Shown here piece by piece: positions 1-8,080 of a DNA stretch of 64,000 bases (the first letter of the stretch is position 1; the number at the start of each line of letters is the position of its first letter). Under the pieces are notes generated by a model. It had not been told where the DNA came from and ran no database searches. It worked only from the letters and a program-made list of their open reading frames with translations. This DNA is from Opitutaceae bacterium (GTDB lineage: Bacteria > Verrucomicrobiota > Verrucomicrobiia > Opitutales > Opitutaceae), in NCBI GenBank assembly GCA_005792355.1, contig SXSC01000025.1:1-64000 (forward strand), read 5' to 3'. A program made the translations under genes and the position numbers.

Positions 1-2
1 AA

Positions 3-116
3 CGCTGGCTCGCTTCAACTGCGCCGCAGTTGAACCCGCAGCAAACCTTCGAACGTTATTTGTGCTGGAATAATCCGCTCAGTCCGGACGACTGGCTCCC
101 AAAACTGGCCCCCTGA
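3..116 (+). CDS. C-terminal tail of an unrecognised protein
   Basis: An open frame entering from the left edge ends at a TGA at 114-116. Its last residues read like ordinary protein (ending NPLSPDDWLPKLAP), but I do not recognise the family. About 20 bases after the stop, the truncated DUF4338 gene of the IS66 element begins, so this may be the end of another mobile element that cut into it. The segment is short and AT/GC balanced, so chance remains possible. Confidence 0.25.
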   Translation, partial: RWLASTAPQLNPQQTFERYLCWNNPLSPDDWLPKLAP

Positions 117-136
117 ACCTCAACTGCGGGATTTAG

Positions 137-610
137 GATCATTATCTCGGGCTGCGCGTCGTCGGCGAAAACCTCGGCTACCTCGTGCGCGATCGGCACG
201 GCCGCGACGTCGCCTGTCTGCTGTTCGGCGCCGCGGCGTGGCAGTGCGCGCCACGGGATCGCTACCTCGAATGGAGTGCGCCGGAGCGCTCGGCGCGTTT
301 GTCCGAGATCGCCAACAACACCCGGTTTTTGATTTTGCCGTGGGTGCGGGTGCCGCATTTGGCCAGTCACCTGTTGGGGCGGGTGGCGCGGCGGATCGAC
401 GCGGACTGGCGGGCGAAGTACGGCCACGGCCTGCGCTGGCTGGAGACCTTCGTCGAGCGCGACCGGTTTCAAGGGACGTGCTATCGGGCAGCCAACTGGC
501 ATTGCGTGGGGCAAACCAAAGGCCGCAGCCGGCAGGATCGGCGGCAGGAGCTGAGCGTGCCGGTGAAGGACATTTATCTTTTGGCGGTCCCCGCCCAGCG
601 CCAGCGATGA
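137..610 (+). pseudogene. DUF4338 protein, 5'-truncated
   Basis: The frame reads HYLGLRVVGENLGYLVRD, then a long conserved stretch (ACLLFGAAAW, NNTRFLILPWVRVPHLASH, FVERDRFQGTCYRAANW, DIYLL). I recognise this as the C-terminal part of DUF4338, a family of unknown role often found beside IS66-type transposases. An in-frame TAG at 134-136 and the loss of the N-terminal half show that the 5' part has been replaced. A GTG at 185 is the first available start, but the similarity begins upstream of it. The stop overlaps the ATG of the IS66 transposase by four bases (ATGA), as expected for translational coupling in an intact element. Confidence 0.75.
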
Positions 611-2190
611 GCGAGGTGGCTCGACTCAGAGCCGAGAACGCCCGATTGCGCGCCGCCCTCGCGCAACAGCAGGAAGCCCACCGGCAGGAAGTGGCGGTGG
701 AAAAAGGCCGGACAACGGCCCGCGAAACGGAGTTGCTGCAGCTGATCGCCCAGTTGAACCAGCGCAACCGGCAACTGGGGCGGCAAGCGTGGGGCCGAAA
801 GTCGGAACAGTCGGACCGAGGGAAGCCAGTCCCACGGGCGGCGGGCCTGCGGCCGCAGAAAACCAGCGAGCAGTTCCGTGGCCGGGTGAAGCCTGGCCCG
901 AAACCGTTCGACCCGGCGCTCCCCCGCGTGAAGATCAAACTGCCCGACCCGGACCCGCAGGCCCGGCTTTGTCCGCTGACAGGTGAGCCGATGCGCCCGG
1001 GCTTCACCGAGACGATCGAGGTGCTGCAATTGATCCCGGCGCAGGTCGTCGTCCAGGTGCTCGAACGCACGGTGTTCGTGAGCGCAGCCAAGTCCGCGCC
1101 GGTGTACACCCCGTGGCCGGACGACGTCCTGGCGCGCCAGCGCGTGCACGCGAGTGTTCTGGCCCATCTCGCGGCGGAGCATTATAGCGAGCACCAACCT
1201 TTCAACCGCCTCGAAAAGAAACTGCAGCGGGCCGGGGTGCGGTTGCCCCGGGCGACGCAGGTGGCCTGCATGGCCAAGCTCAACGAACTGGCCCAGCCGG
1301 TGGTCGCCGCCCTGAAGGACGATCTCATGCAGAAAGATTACCTGCATCTGGACGCGACCCCCATGCGTTTGTCCGATCCGGCCCGGCCGGGCCGCACGGT
1401 CGAAGCGACGATCTGGGGCTACCGGGCGAACGACGAACCGCTGGTCTGGGATCAGTTCGAGTATCAGCGGGGAAAATCGCCGGACCATCCCGACCGCGAA
1501 CTGAAAGCGGCCAACTTCGCTGGTCTGCTCCAAGTGGACGGGGCCGGCGGCTTGAACCAGATCGGGGCCGAGGGCCAGATTATCGCCCTTGGTTGCCTGG
1601 CCCACGGCAGGCGCTACGCCTATAACGCGGTCGTGGACGGGGATCAGGACGCGGGAGTTTACCTCGAACTCTATAACAAGATCTTCAAGATCGACCGCAT
1701 CGCGCAGCGCTTCCAGTTCGGCGCCGTCAAGCGGGACGAGTGGCGGCGGCGCTACAGCCTGCCGCTCTTCGAGCTGATGGTGGCGATCGCGGAAGGCGAA
1801 AAAGACGAGGTGATGCCCGGCACCCTGCGGGCGGACTGCATCCATTACCTGCTTGCGCAGCAGGAATACCTCCGCCGTTGCCTCACGGTCCCCGGGGCGG
1901 AACTCACCAACAACGCCTGCGAGCGGGCGCTGCGGCCACTGAAGACCGGCCTGCGCAACTGGCAGCGCATCGGCCATCCGAGTGCCGGCCCACGGTTCGG
2001 CAAACTCTTTACGCTGGTGGAAAACTGCCGGCAGGTCGGGGTGAATATCGAGGCGTACCTGACCGATTTGATCACGCGGTTGCCGAGCCATCCGGCGAAG
2101 AAGATCGCCGAACTGCTGCCGGCGGCCTGGCAACGCGCGCGGGTCGCAGAAAAAACGGAAAAGACCGCGGCGGATCCGCCGGCGGCTTAA
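607..2190 (+). CDS. tnpC: IS66-family transposase TnpC
   Basis: This 527-residue DDE transposase catalyses cut-and-join movement of the IS66 element. The N-terminus (about residues 1-45) is a Leu/Glu/Gln-rich coiled coil, followed by a basic region and a Cys-containing zinc-binding-like segment (about 105-125). The catalytic region shows Asp in YLHLDATPM, Asp in LLQVDGAGG and Glu in LTNNACERALRPLK, matching the DDE order of the family. Length is typical for TnpC. The start is the ATG at 607, overlapping the DUF4338 stop. It converges on tnpB: the two genes share the palindromic TTAA at 2187-2190 as stop codons on opposite strands. Usually tnpA, tnpB and tnpC run in one direction, so the convergent layout is odd. 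Confidence 0.95.
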   Translation: MSEVARLRAENARLRAALAQQQEAHRQEVAVEKGRTTARETELLQLIAQLNQRNRQLGRQAWGRKSEQSDRGKPVPRAAGLRPQKTSEQFRGRVKPGPKPFDPALPRVKIKLPDPDPQARLCPLTGEPMRPGFTETIEVLQLIPAQVVVQVLERTVFVSAAKSAPVYTPWPDDVLARQRVHASVLAHLAAEHYSEHQPFNRLEKKLQRAGVRLPRATQVACMAKLNELAQPVVAALKDDLMQKDYLHLDATPMRLSDPARPGRTVEATIWGYRANDEPLVWDQFEYQRGKSPDHPDRELKAANFAGLLQVDGAGGLNQIGAEGQIIALGCLAHGRRYAYNAVVDGDQDAGVYLELYNKIFKIDRIAQRFQFGAVKRDEWRRRYSLPLFELMVAIAEGEKDEVMPGTLRADCIHYLLAQQEYLRRCLTVPGAELTNNACERALRPLKTGLRNWQRIGHPSAGPRFGKLFTLVENCRQVGVNIEAYLTDLITRLPSHPAKKIAELLPAAWQRARVAEKTEKTAADPPAA

Positions 2191-2555
2191 CCCGCGGGCG
2201 GAGGCGGGAGGCTTTCCCGTCGCCACCACTGCCGCGCCCGGGTCTGTTTCAGATCGATGCCGCTCAGGAGCAGCTGCAACTGCGCCGGCGTGACCGCCAC
2301 CGTCTGCTCGCCGGCCTGCGGCCAGCGAAACGTCGAGGTGGGCAGGCGCTTCGCGAGGACGCACAGGCCCCCGTCGGCAAACCAAAACAGCTTCACCAGA
2401 TTCCGGCGTTTGTTGATGAAACCGAAGACGTCACCGTTGAGCGGCTGCGCGAATCCCAGCCGGTGCTCGGCGATCGTATAAAGACTGAAGCTGCGCCGCA
2501 AATCCGTCGCGCCAGTCGCCAGATAAACCTTGGTGCCTCCGCCGACGGTGAGCAT
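2187..2555 (-). CDS. tnpB: IS66 accessory protein TnpB
   Basis: A 122-residue protein with the hallmarks of the IS66 Orf2/TnpB family: VYLATGATDLRRSF near the start, GDVFGFINKRRNLVKLFWFADGG in the middle and the RLPTSTFRWP stretch. TnpB is required for IS66 transposition together with TnpA, but its biochemical role is poorly known. The length (about 115-125) is normal and the frame is intact. It lies four bases after the tnpA stop, so the two are co-transcribed on the minus strand, and it converges on tnpC with a shared TTAA stop. Confidence 0.93.
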   Translation of the reverse strand: MLTVGGGTKVYLATGATDLRRSFSLYTIAEHRLGFAQPLNGDVFGFINKRRNLVKLFWFADGGLCVLAKRLPTSTFRWPQAGEQTVAVTPAQLQLLLSGIDLKQTRARQWWRRESLPPPPAG

Positions 2556-2559
2556 CGGA

Positions 2560-2979
2560 TCAAGCGCTCGCCATCGCCTTCAGCAAGTGGGCCAGCCACA
2601 CCGGGTCGGTCCCGACGGCGGCCTCCACCTTCGTGCCGTCGCTGCTGTGGATGACCACCGACGGCACGCTGCCTATGACCGGCGCCAGCACCACTTCGGC
2701 AAAGGTCGGTTTGCCGCCGTCCCCGACTGGCCGATCACCCCGGGTGCGGGCCTGCCGGGCCCAGTAGCAAAAAGTCGCCGGACTCACTCCCGCTTGCCGG
2801 CAGTACTCCGCCTGACTGAGCCCTAGCGCCCCTTGCGCGGCGAAGCTCGCCAAGTGCCCCGCCTTCTCCGCCTCCGTCCTGTGCCGCGTGCACCGCCGCC
2901 GCTCAGCAGGGCCTATGGCCGCCGTCGGCGACGTAGCTATTTTTGCGTTCGTGGTCGGCCGCAGGGTCGCGAGTTTCAT
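2560..2979 (-). CDS. tnpA: IS66 accessory protein TnpA
   Basis: About 139 residues. Residues around 35-65 hold a helix-turn-helix of the IS66 Orf1/TnpA type (GLSQAEYCRQAGVSPATFCYWARQ region), and the C-terminal half contains VVIHSSDGTKVEA and DPVWLAHLLKAM, which is how these proteins usually end. It probably binds the element's ends. I chose the ATG at 2979; a GTG directly before it (2982) is equally possible. The N-terminal 30 residues are low-complexity and the true start may be internal. Forms an operon with tnpB. Confidence 0.88.
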   Translation of the reverse strand: MKLATLRPTTNAKIATSPTAAIGPAERRRCTRHRTEAEKAGHLASFAAQGALGLSQAEYCRQAGVSPATFCYWARQARTRGDRPVGDGGKPTFAEVVLAPVIGSVPSVVIHSSDGTKVEAAVGTDPVWLAHLLKAMASA

Positions 2980-3015
2980 CACCCGTGAGCATACCAGCCC
3001 GCGGACGCGGCGTCT

Positions 3016-3552
3016 TCACGTCCAAGTCTGACACTTACGACCCAACGTCACTTGGCTCACCCAGTTTCTAGCCCTGGAAGCAGCAGATTCGTGCTCCTTG
3101 GTCGCGGCCTCGACTTTGGCGCCGGCGGTCTGCAGCCGGGCGACGGCCTGATTTACGGCTTCTTCAAACCGCTTGGCGATGCGATCGAGCGAGTGCGCCG
3201 CGTTTTGCTCTCGGCTCTGCCAGGCAGCGACGTTCTGTTCGAAGAGTTTTTGTTGGGCGGCAAACATCGCCCGGACGTCGGCAGTGGCATTCGCGGTAGA
3301 GGTCTCGTGCTGGGTACACAACTTCGCAAAGTCGGCGAGCAGCTTCGCCCGCTCATCGGCCACTGCCTCCGGCAGCTGCCGCGAGATGCAGGTAAACACC
3401 GCCATGCCCTCGGCGAGGATGAGCAATTCATCTTTCGGGTTGAGCGTGCGCAGATGCGCCACGTAGCGGTAGTATGAGGCCCGCTGTTCCGCGGGCAGGT
3501 AGGCGGCGATGCGGTCGAAGGCCGAATCCGGGAATCGGTTGGAATCGTTCAC
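3016..3552 (-). pseudogene. TraM-like coiled-coil protein, 3' end cut by IS66
   Basis: 178 residues as read. Residues about 20-70 form a compact alpha-helical region (DELLILAEGMAVFTCISRQLPE), followed by a long Ala/Glu/Lys/Gln-rich coiled coil (about 75-165). The last residues (after about VSQVTLG) are encoded by the IS66 terminus, so the native C-terminus is missing; proteins of this kind often end in a membrane helix that would have been lost. The GTG start overlaps the stop of the ParA-like gene by four bases (GTGA). Third position after a small DNA-binding protein and a ParA-like ATPase resembles TraK-TraL-TraM of IncP plasmids or StbABC of R388. That assignment is from gene order and general features, not a clear family match. 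Confidence 0.6.
3022..3038 (-). repeat. IS66 right terminal inverted repeat
   Basis: Reading inward on the minus strand: GTAAGTGTCAGACTTGG. The partner copy is not in the window. It forms the last 12 or so codons and the stop of the interrupted TraM-like gene. Confidence 0.6.
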
Positions 3553-4277
3553 GGGTGGAGCATGCGCCGGGCGGAATCGAGCGCGCGGTCGATCTGGGCC
3601 GCGTAGGCCTGGGCGCGGATGCGCGCGGTCCCACTATTGAGCAGCGGCCCTCGCCGTTCGACATCGACCGACATCAGCTGCGCCGGAGTCAGGCCGCGGT
3701 TGTCGAGTTCGGTTTGGATTTCACGGGCACGGGCGCGGAGTCCGATGATAGCTGGCTTCGCGGCTTCGATGAACGCCCGGCCGGGTTCGGTGTCCTCAAA
3801 ATAGCCGAAGTCATCGCCAGCGATCCGATTTTTCACGACTAGGTATCGCACGCGGTCACGCAGCGCCGCCGACCAAGTAAAGAGCGTTTCCACGCTGCTG
3901 GCGGCGCTGGTGATCGTCGCGACGGCGGTGAAGCGGAAGCCCTCGGCGGCAAGGCCGTCGAACATCGTGTCAATCCACTCGAACGTGTCGCGACCGGAGC
4001 CCGCCGCGAGGTCCGCCAGCGCCACCGGGGTCTCGGCGTTGAGCATCGTGTCGACGAAGCGGTCGAGACCGCGCTCGACGCGGATGTCGAGTTTGGTGGC
4101 GGCGGGAAAGAAATGGCTCAGCGAGCCGCGCTGCTTGTTCTCGGTGTCGCAGTCGAACAAGGTGGCGGGAATGCCACGGCTGGCGTAGTAGTCGGCGATG
4201 GCGCAAGCGACGGTGGTCTTGCCGACGCCGCCTTTGCCGCCGCAGGAGAAGACGATGAGTTTGGATGGAGGAGTCAT
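3549..4277 (-). CDS. ParA/MinD-like ATPase (TraL- or StbB-like)
   Basis: A 242-residue deviant Walker ATPase. Residues about 10-20 read CGGKGGVGKTT, the ParA-type Walker A with the signature lysine, followed by a switch region with FDCDTENKQRG and a Walker B-like ADLAAGSG. In conjugative plasmids, such ATPases (TraL of IncP, StbB of R388) sit beside oriT and the relaxase genes and act in plasmid positioning or transfer. The ATG at 4277 is chosen because Walker A then falls at the usual distance from the N-terminus; the longer open frame upstream is the overlapping TraK-like gene read in another frame. It starts two bases after the upstream stop and overlaps the downstream GTG, so the three genes form an operon. 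Confidence 0.82.
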   Translation of the reverse strand: MTPPSKLIVFSCGGKGGVGKTTVACAIADYYASRGIPATLFDCDTENKQRGSLSHFFPAATKLDIRVERGLDRFVDTMLNAETPVALADLAAGSGRDTFEWIDTMFDGLAAEGFRFTAVATITSAASSVETLFTWSAALRDRVRYLVVKNRIAGDDFGYFEDTEPGRAFIEAAKPAIIGLRARAREIQTELDNRGLTPAQLMSVDVERRGPLLNSGTARIRAQAYAAQIDRALDSARRMLHP

Positions 4278-4279
4278 GG

Positions 4280-4615
4280 TCAGGATGGGAGTTTTTCGAG
4301 TGGTTTGTTCGGGTCGTAGAAGTGCCAATTGGCTGCCGTCGGCGTCTGGGCGGCAGGGCGCACGGGTGACGGAGGCGTTTGTTGGGTGGTCGCGCTGGGT
4401 GCCCGGCGCGACGGCTCCGTCGTGAGTAACGCGAATCCCGCGCGTCGTCGGGAGCGCACTTTCACGAAAGCGAAGATCGTCGACGGGGCGGCAGATAGGC
4501 CGAAGCGGGAGCGCAATTCGCCGGCAACCTGCGGATAACTCATGCCCTTGGCGCGGCACTCGCGGATGATTTCCAGGTGCGGAATCAGTTTCGACTGGAA
4601 CGGCTTTCGGATCAT
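4280..4615 (-). CDS. Small TraK-like DNA-binding protein
   Basis: 111 residues. The N-terminal 55 residues look like a helix-turn-helix or ribbon-helix unit: a basic start, then LEIIRECRAKGMSYPQVAGEL, then APSTIFAFVKVRSRRR. This resembles oriT-binding accessory proteins such as TraK, where a 'sequence-specific helper' helix pair precedes a disordered tail; the tail here is Pro/Thr-rich. It is the first gene of the trio with the ParA-like ATPase and coiled-coil protein. Immediately upstream of its ATG lie six TCGAG-containing boxes (4621-4711) that are good candidates for its own binding sites, implying autoregulation or relaxosome assembly. Confidence 0.65.
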   Translation of the reverse strand: MIRKPFQSKLIPHLEIIRECRAKGMSYPQVAGELRSRFGLSAAPSTIFAFVKVRSRRRAGFALLTTEPSRRAPSATTQQTPPSPVRPAAQTPTAANWHFYDPNKPLEKLPS

Positions 4616-4620
4616 ACCGC

Positions 4621-4711
4621 ATTCGAGGTTATTCGAGGAAATTCGAGGATTTCGGTCGAAAATGTGCGCCGGTGGCGGCGACCTCGAACGAAGCTCGAAT
4701 GAAGCTCGAAT
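4621..4711. promoter_or_regulatory. Symmetric cluster of six TCGAG boxes
   Basis: Three direct copies of ATTCGAGG start at 4621, 4631 and 4641 (10-bp period). They are mirrored by three inverted copies, CTCGAAC at 4683 and CTCGAAT at 4694 and 4705 (11-bp period). Helical-phase spacing and mirror arrangement suggest cooperative binding by one protein. It lies directly upstream of the TraK-like gene and thus in the leader or operator of the tra/stb-like operon. R388 StbA binds comparable short repeats near oriT, which is the analogy I use. Confidence 0.6.
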
Positions 4712-4958
4712 GGTTGGGGCGCCCGTGAGTGGGTCCGGCCCAACGCGCGAAAACGCGTTAGGGATATTGCGTCTCTATTCATCATGACTGGGATTCTCGA
4801 TGAGTCTTGTTGGCCAAAACCGGGTGGTCCGGTTCTTGGATACGCCGGTGATACGATGAGTCTGAGAGAACTCCTGTTTCCCCGTCTTTCTTGGACGTGA
4901 CATTGGAGGCTCTTGGTTGATTTCTGTGGTGGTTCTGCGAGGCAGATTTGAGCGGTGG
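4712..4958. other. Gene-free stretch, candidate oriT continuation
   Basis: No convincing gene. It holds a short hairpin, AACGCG-CGAAAA-CGCGTT (4742-4759), followed within 20 bases by ATATTGCGTCTCTATTC (4764-4780). This loosely recalls the R388 nic region, where a hairpin precedes the TATTGTCTATAGC cleavage site, but the match is partial and by eye. The rest shows no repeat or promoter that I can defend. Confidence 0.35.
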
Positions 4959-5366
4959 TTAATTGAGTTCGTTGGGGGTGGATCGAGAGTGGGGTCTGAT
5001 GATGATGCTGGAAATTCGCAGCGCTTCTTGGCCGTACAGACTGTAATAGCGCTCGTCTTTGGTGCAGAGGTGCAGGCCATGGTGTTTGCAGAGGTGTTCC
5101 AGAATCCGGTCGAGGTGTACCCCGCGGAGGGTGACCTCGTGCTCGGTTAGCGTGAGGGTGAGTACTTCGTCGGTGGCCTGCCTGCGCCACTGCCAGCGGT
5201 AGAGCCACGAAAGAGGAAACCCATCGGTGGTGCCATCGGGCTGAGTCAGGATTAGGCTGTGGTGCCGGTCGTCCGATTGACAGCACCCCGGGTCGTAGGG
5301 CTCGGGAAGGTCGCGGGGGCGGGCGGTGGAATTCTCAGAGGCGTCGGTACGTCGGTGTTGGGTCAT
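4959..5366 (-). CDS. Conserved-looking hypothetical protein of the mobile element
   Basis: About 135 residues with the ATG at 5366 (an in-frame start at 5420 would overlap the relaxase end). The core, from about residue 40, reads as a folded domain: HHSLILTQPDGTTDGFPLSW, then LTLTLTEHEVTLRG and ERYYSLYGQEALRISSI. Alternating hydrophobic strands suggest a small beta-rich domain. I do not recognise a named family. It starts 17 bases after the relaxase stop and is co-directional, so it is likely an accessory gene of the transfer operon. The first 35 residues are polar and probably disordered. Confidence 0.6.
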   Translation of the reverse strand: MTQHRRTDASENSTARPRDLPEPYDPGCCQSDDRHHSLILTQPDGTTDGFPLSWLYRWQWRRQATDEVLTLTLTEHEVTLRGVHLDRILEHLCKHHGLHLCTKDERYYSLYGQEALRISSIIIRPHSRSTPNELN

Positions 5367-7761
5367 AGGGAGAGTTGGTTGCTCAGATTCGCATTCTGAT
5401 GGTCTGCTGTGCGGCCTCATGCGCGCGCATACTGGATCGGCCGTGCGAATATGACTCGGTGATCCTCTCCTTGGCCGGAGTGACGGCTGGCGCGGGCGTT
5501 GTCAGGGTGACCATCACGGCTCGCAACGACTCGGGAAGGAAGGCGCCGATGAGCACGTTGGCGCGGAGGATGGCTTCTCTTGCCCACCTGAGCCGATGGA
5601 CCCGTGCTGGCGTCAGGAAATCGAGTGCGGCCGGGCGCGGTCGGTTGGAATCGGGCAACGCGGCCATCAACGCCGTCTTGTCCGGCGTGTAGCCGGTCGC
5701 CTGCTGACGGGCGCGGGAAAAGGCCACGTAGGTGGACTTCGCGTCGAGCTGCGCCGCGCAGACAATCACCTCGTCGCAGGTCCGACCCTGGGACTTGTGC
5801 GACGTGACGGCATATCCATGGGTAAATGCACGAAAGTCGGCTGGGATCTCCATCTCGCAGCCAGCCGCGTCCCGGGCGCGCCACGCGCCGGAAGCTTGTG
5901 GCGATTCGAGCGTCAGCACGGCACCGTTGACCAGCCCTGCGGCGCGATGGTTCTGGCGAATGAGCACGCGATCCCCCGTGGCAAGCTCGATGGTGCGTGG
6001 CGCGGCGACCGTCCAAGCAGCCGCCTGGCGGGCGGGTGCGACTGTCGCCTCCTGTCCGCTGGACGTACGGACCTGCAATCGGCCGCGTGCGACGGCGACC
6101 ACGGAAACAGTCTCGCCCGCTCGAAGGCCGGCCTCCGGCAGCGAACGGTGCAGCGTCATCAGGTAACCCAGGTGGTAGTTGGCGGATCTTGCTGCTTGCG
6201 CCTTCGTCCAGGCCATCGGCTCGGCGACGGTGGTGGGTGTCCCCTCGCCAAGCATCCGGCGTTTCTTCAATTCCGCGCGCACTGCCTCGGTCAGCCGGTT
6301 GATTTCTTCCCACCTGGGGGCGACGAGAATGACATCACGCTTTGCCGTGAGGCTGCTGACGTAGTGATCGGCGGCGCGTTGGATGTAGTCGCCACCGGCC
6401 TCCCGCAGCCAGCCGAGCCGGTCGATGGCCTCCAGGCCGGCTCGCGAATGGCCCTGTGCCATCAGCTTCACCGCGGCGCGGTATGCGGTCTCCGACTGTC
6501 GACGGATGTCGGTGAGTTCACAGGTCTTCAGCCGGGAGTGCCTTTCGAGAATCGAAAGGAAATCGCCGGCCTCGACGCCGGAGTGCTGGCGGGAGTCACC
6601 CACGAGAACCAGCCGAGCGTTGTTTCGCTGCACCAGATGGCACAACTCTGCGCCCTGGCGGTTGCTGGCGATCCCCGCCTCATCCACGATCAGGGTGGCC
6701 CGGCGCAGCCGCTCGCCGTGGACGGATTCTCCGTTCTTCAGCAGATCGGCCAGCGTCGTGGCGTTGGTGAATCCGTCGGCGCGCAGCACTCCGGCCGCCG
6801 AGGTAGTCGGCGCACAGGCGAAGACGGTGCGATCGGCCGTCTCCACGCTACGCTGAATCTCCTTGAGGGCGAAGGTCTTTCCGGCGCCGGCGACTCCGCG
6901 GAGCGCGCAAACGCGATCAGTCGAGGCGAGCAATGCCTGCACGACCTTGCGCTGCTCAGGGGAGAGTCGCTGGTCCGGCTCAAAACGCCGGGAGCCGAGT
7001 GGCGGGTAGATGTCGCGGCCGAAATCCACGCACCGAATGGCGTCCAATTCCAGCCAGAGGCCGGTGCGCGTCGCATAGTCGGAGTGGAGACAGGTGGGGC
7101 CGTTCGTCAGTGCCACGCAGTCGGAAGCGTGACCCTTGATGAGTTTCTGTTTCAGCGCATCGAGCGAGACCGAGCCGAGGCTTTGATTGAGCGCCTCGGC
7201 GATGATTTCATGGCCGCGCTGCACACTGGCCCGTTCGAAAAGATGATCGCAGGCGTGGCGCAACGCGGGGCTCTCGCAAGCGGGCTCCGGCCGGGCGACA
7301 GCAGCGCGCCGGGATGACTCCACTAATGCTTCGAGTGTTTGAAGGCGCTCTGGGGCAAAGTCGGCCCGCTGCCGGCGGCGGACTTCCGCGGTGGTGATTT
7401 CCGTCAGCTTACGGCTGCGGGTGCGTGTGGTAATGCCGTGGATCTCTTTGGTTGTCGGGGCGCGGCCATGCTTCTTCTTGAAGGCGGCGATGCCTGCCTC
7501 GATTTGCGCCCGACGCTTTGACGCCAACGCTCGATCCGCGGCGGTGACGCCGGCAATCTCGAAACCCTCAATTACGCCGTTTTCATCGAGCGCGGGCTCG
7601 ATCGTGTAGCCGGCCGAGAGAACGCCGCGGGCGAGTTCGTTCTGGTAGACTTTGCCCGCATAGCGAATGGCCGAGAACATTTCGCGTTCGGTGACCGCAT
7701 ACCAGCGGTCGGACTTCGCATCGAAGGTGGCGTTGGCCGTAACCAGGTGGGTGTGCAGGTG

Positions 7762-8080
7762 ATATGTGCAGAGCCGATTTATGTGACGAGGATGGCCTGG
7801 GTTCCTGCAAACACGACTGAATCGGTCGCGGATCGCTGCACATAGGTCGGACCGTAGAAGGCTGTGTGAGAATTTCCTTGTGGGTCTTCCACTTTGCGGG
7901 CGGTCCCCTGAAAGTTTGATTGTTTCAAGAGAAAGCCGCTGCAGAAAGGGCACGAAAATGCTTCCAAGTTATGTGAAGCGATCGCCACCGCCCGCTCGAG
8001 TGCACCGCGAGGCAATCCGACCGGTCCCGTCACATAGATCGGCTCTGCACATATCACCTGCTATGTGCTGCAGCACATAG
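7762..8080. mobile_element. 319-bp palindromic (MITE-like) insertion in the relaxase gene
   Basis: Left end (plus strand) GTGATATGTGCAGAGCCGAT starting at 7759 matches the reverse complement of the right part ATCGGCTCTGCACATATCAC ending at 8057; similarity continues inward through TATGTGACG. The host sequence CAGGTG occurs at both edges (7756-7761 and 8081-8086), whereas the uninterrupted gene would need it once, so it is a likely 6-bp target duplication. The right end has an extra 26 bases that form a perfect palindrome with the duplication. No transposase inside, so it would be moved in trans. The length is not a multiple of three, so it also shifts the frame. Confidence 0.75.
7779..8057 (-). 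CDS. Small ORF inside the MITE-like insertion
   Basis: A 92-residue open frame fills most of the insertion, starting within its terminal repeat. It has a CPFC pair near residue 36 and no recognisable domain. It may be a passenger gene or a chance frame; a single CxxC is not enough to infer a zinc site. Composition is a little less GC-rich than the flanking relaxase. Confidence 0.25.
   Translation of the reverse strand: MICAEPIYVTGPVGLPRGALERAVAIASHNLEAFSCPFCSGFLLKQSNFQGTARKVEDPQGNSHTAFYGPTYVQRSATDSVVFAGTQAILVT

Larger units (their letters stand above)
117..3038. mobile_element. IS66-family element (right end visible, left end lost)
   Basis: Contains DUF4338 fragment, tnpC, tnpB and tnpA. 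The right end is placed at 3038 because the inward-reading sequence there, GTAAGTGTCAGACTTGG (3022-3038, reverse strand), has the GTAAG start typical of IS66 termini and lies exactly where the neighbouring coding frame becomes unrelated. IS66 elements make 8-bp duplications; the candidate copy on this side is GACCCAAC at 3039-3046. No matching left terminus exists within 1-200, consistent with the truncated DUF4338 gene: the left end was deleted or replaced. The left limit given is only the start of the recognisable material. Confidence 0.7.

Noticed and set aside
574-2385. Long minus-strand open frame opposite tnpC
   Set aside because: Antisense shadow of a strongly conserved transposase gene in GC-rich DNA; the product is Arg/Pro-rich without any domain.
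5596-7317. Plus-strand open frame of 573 codons
   Set aside because: Shadow of the relaxase-helicase gene, which carries clear Walker and RecD motifs on the other strand.
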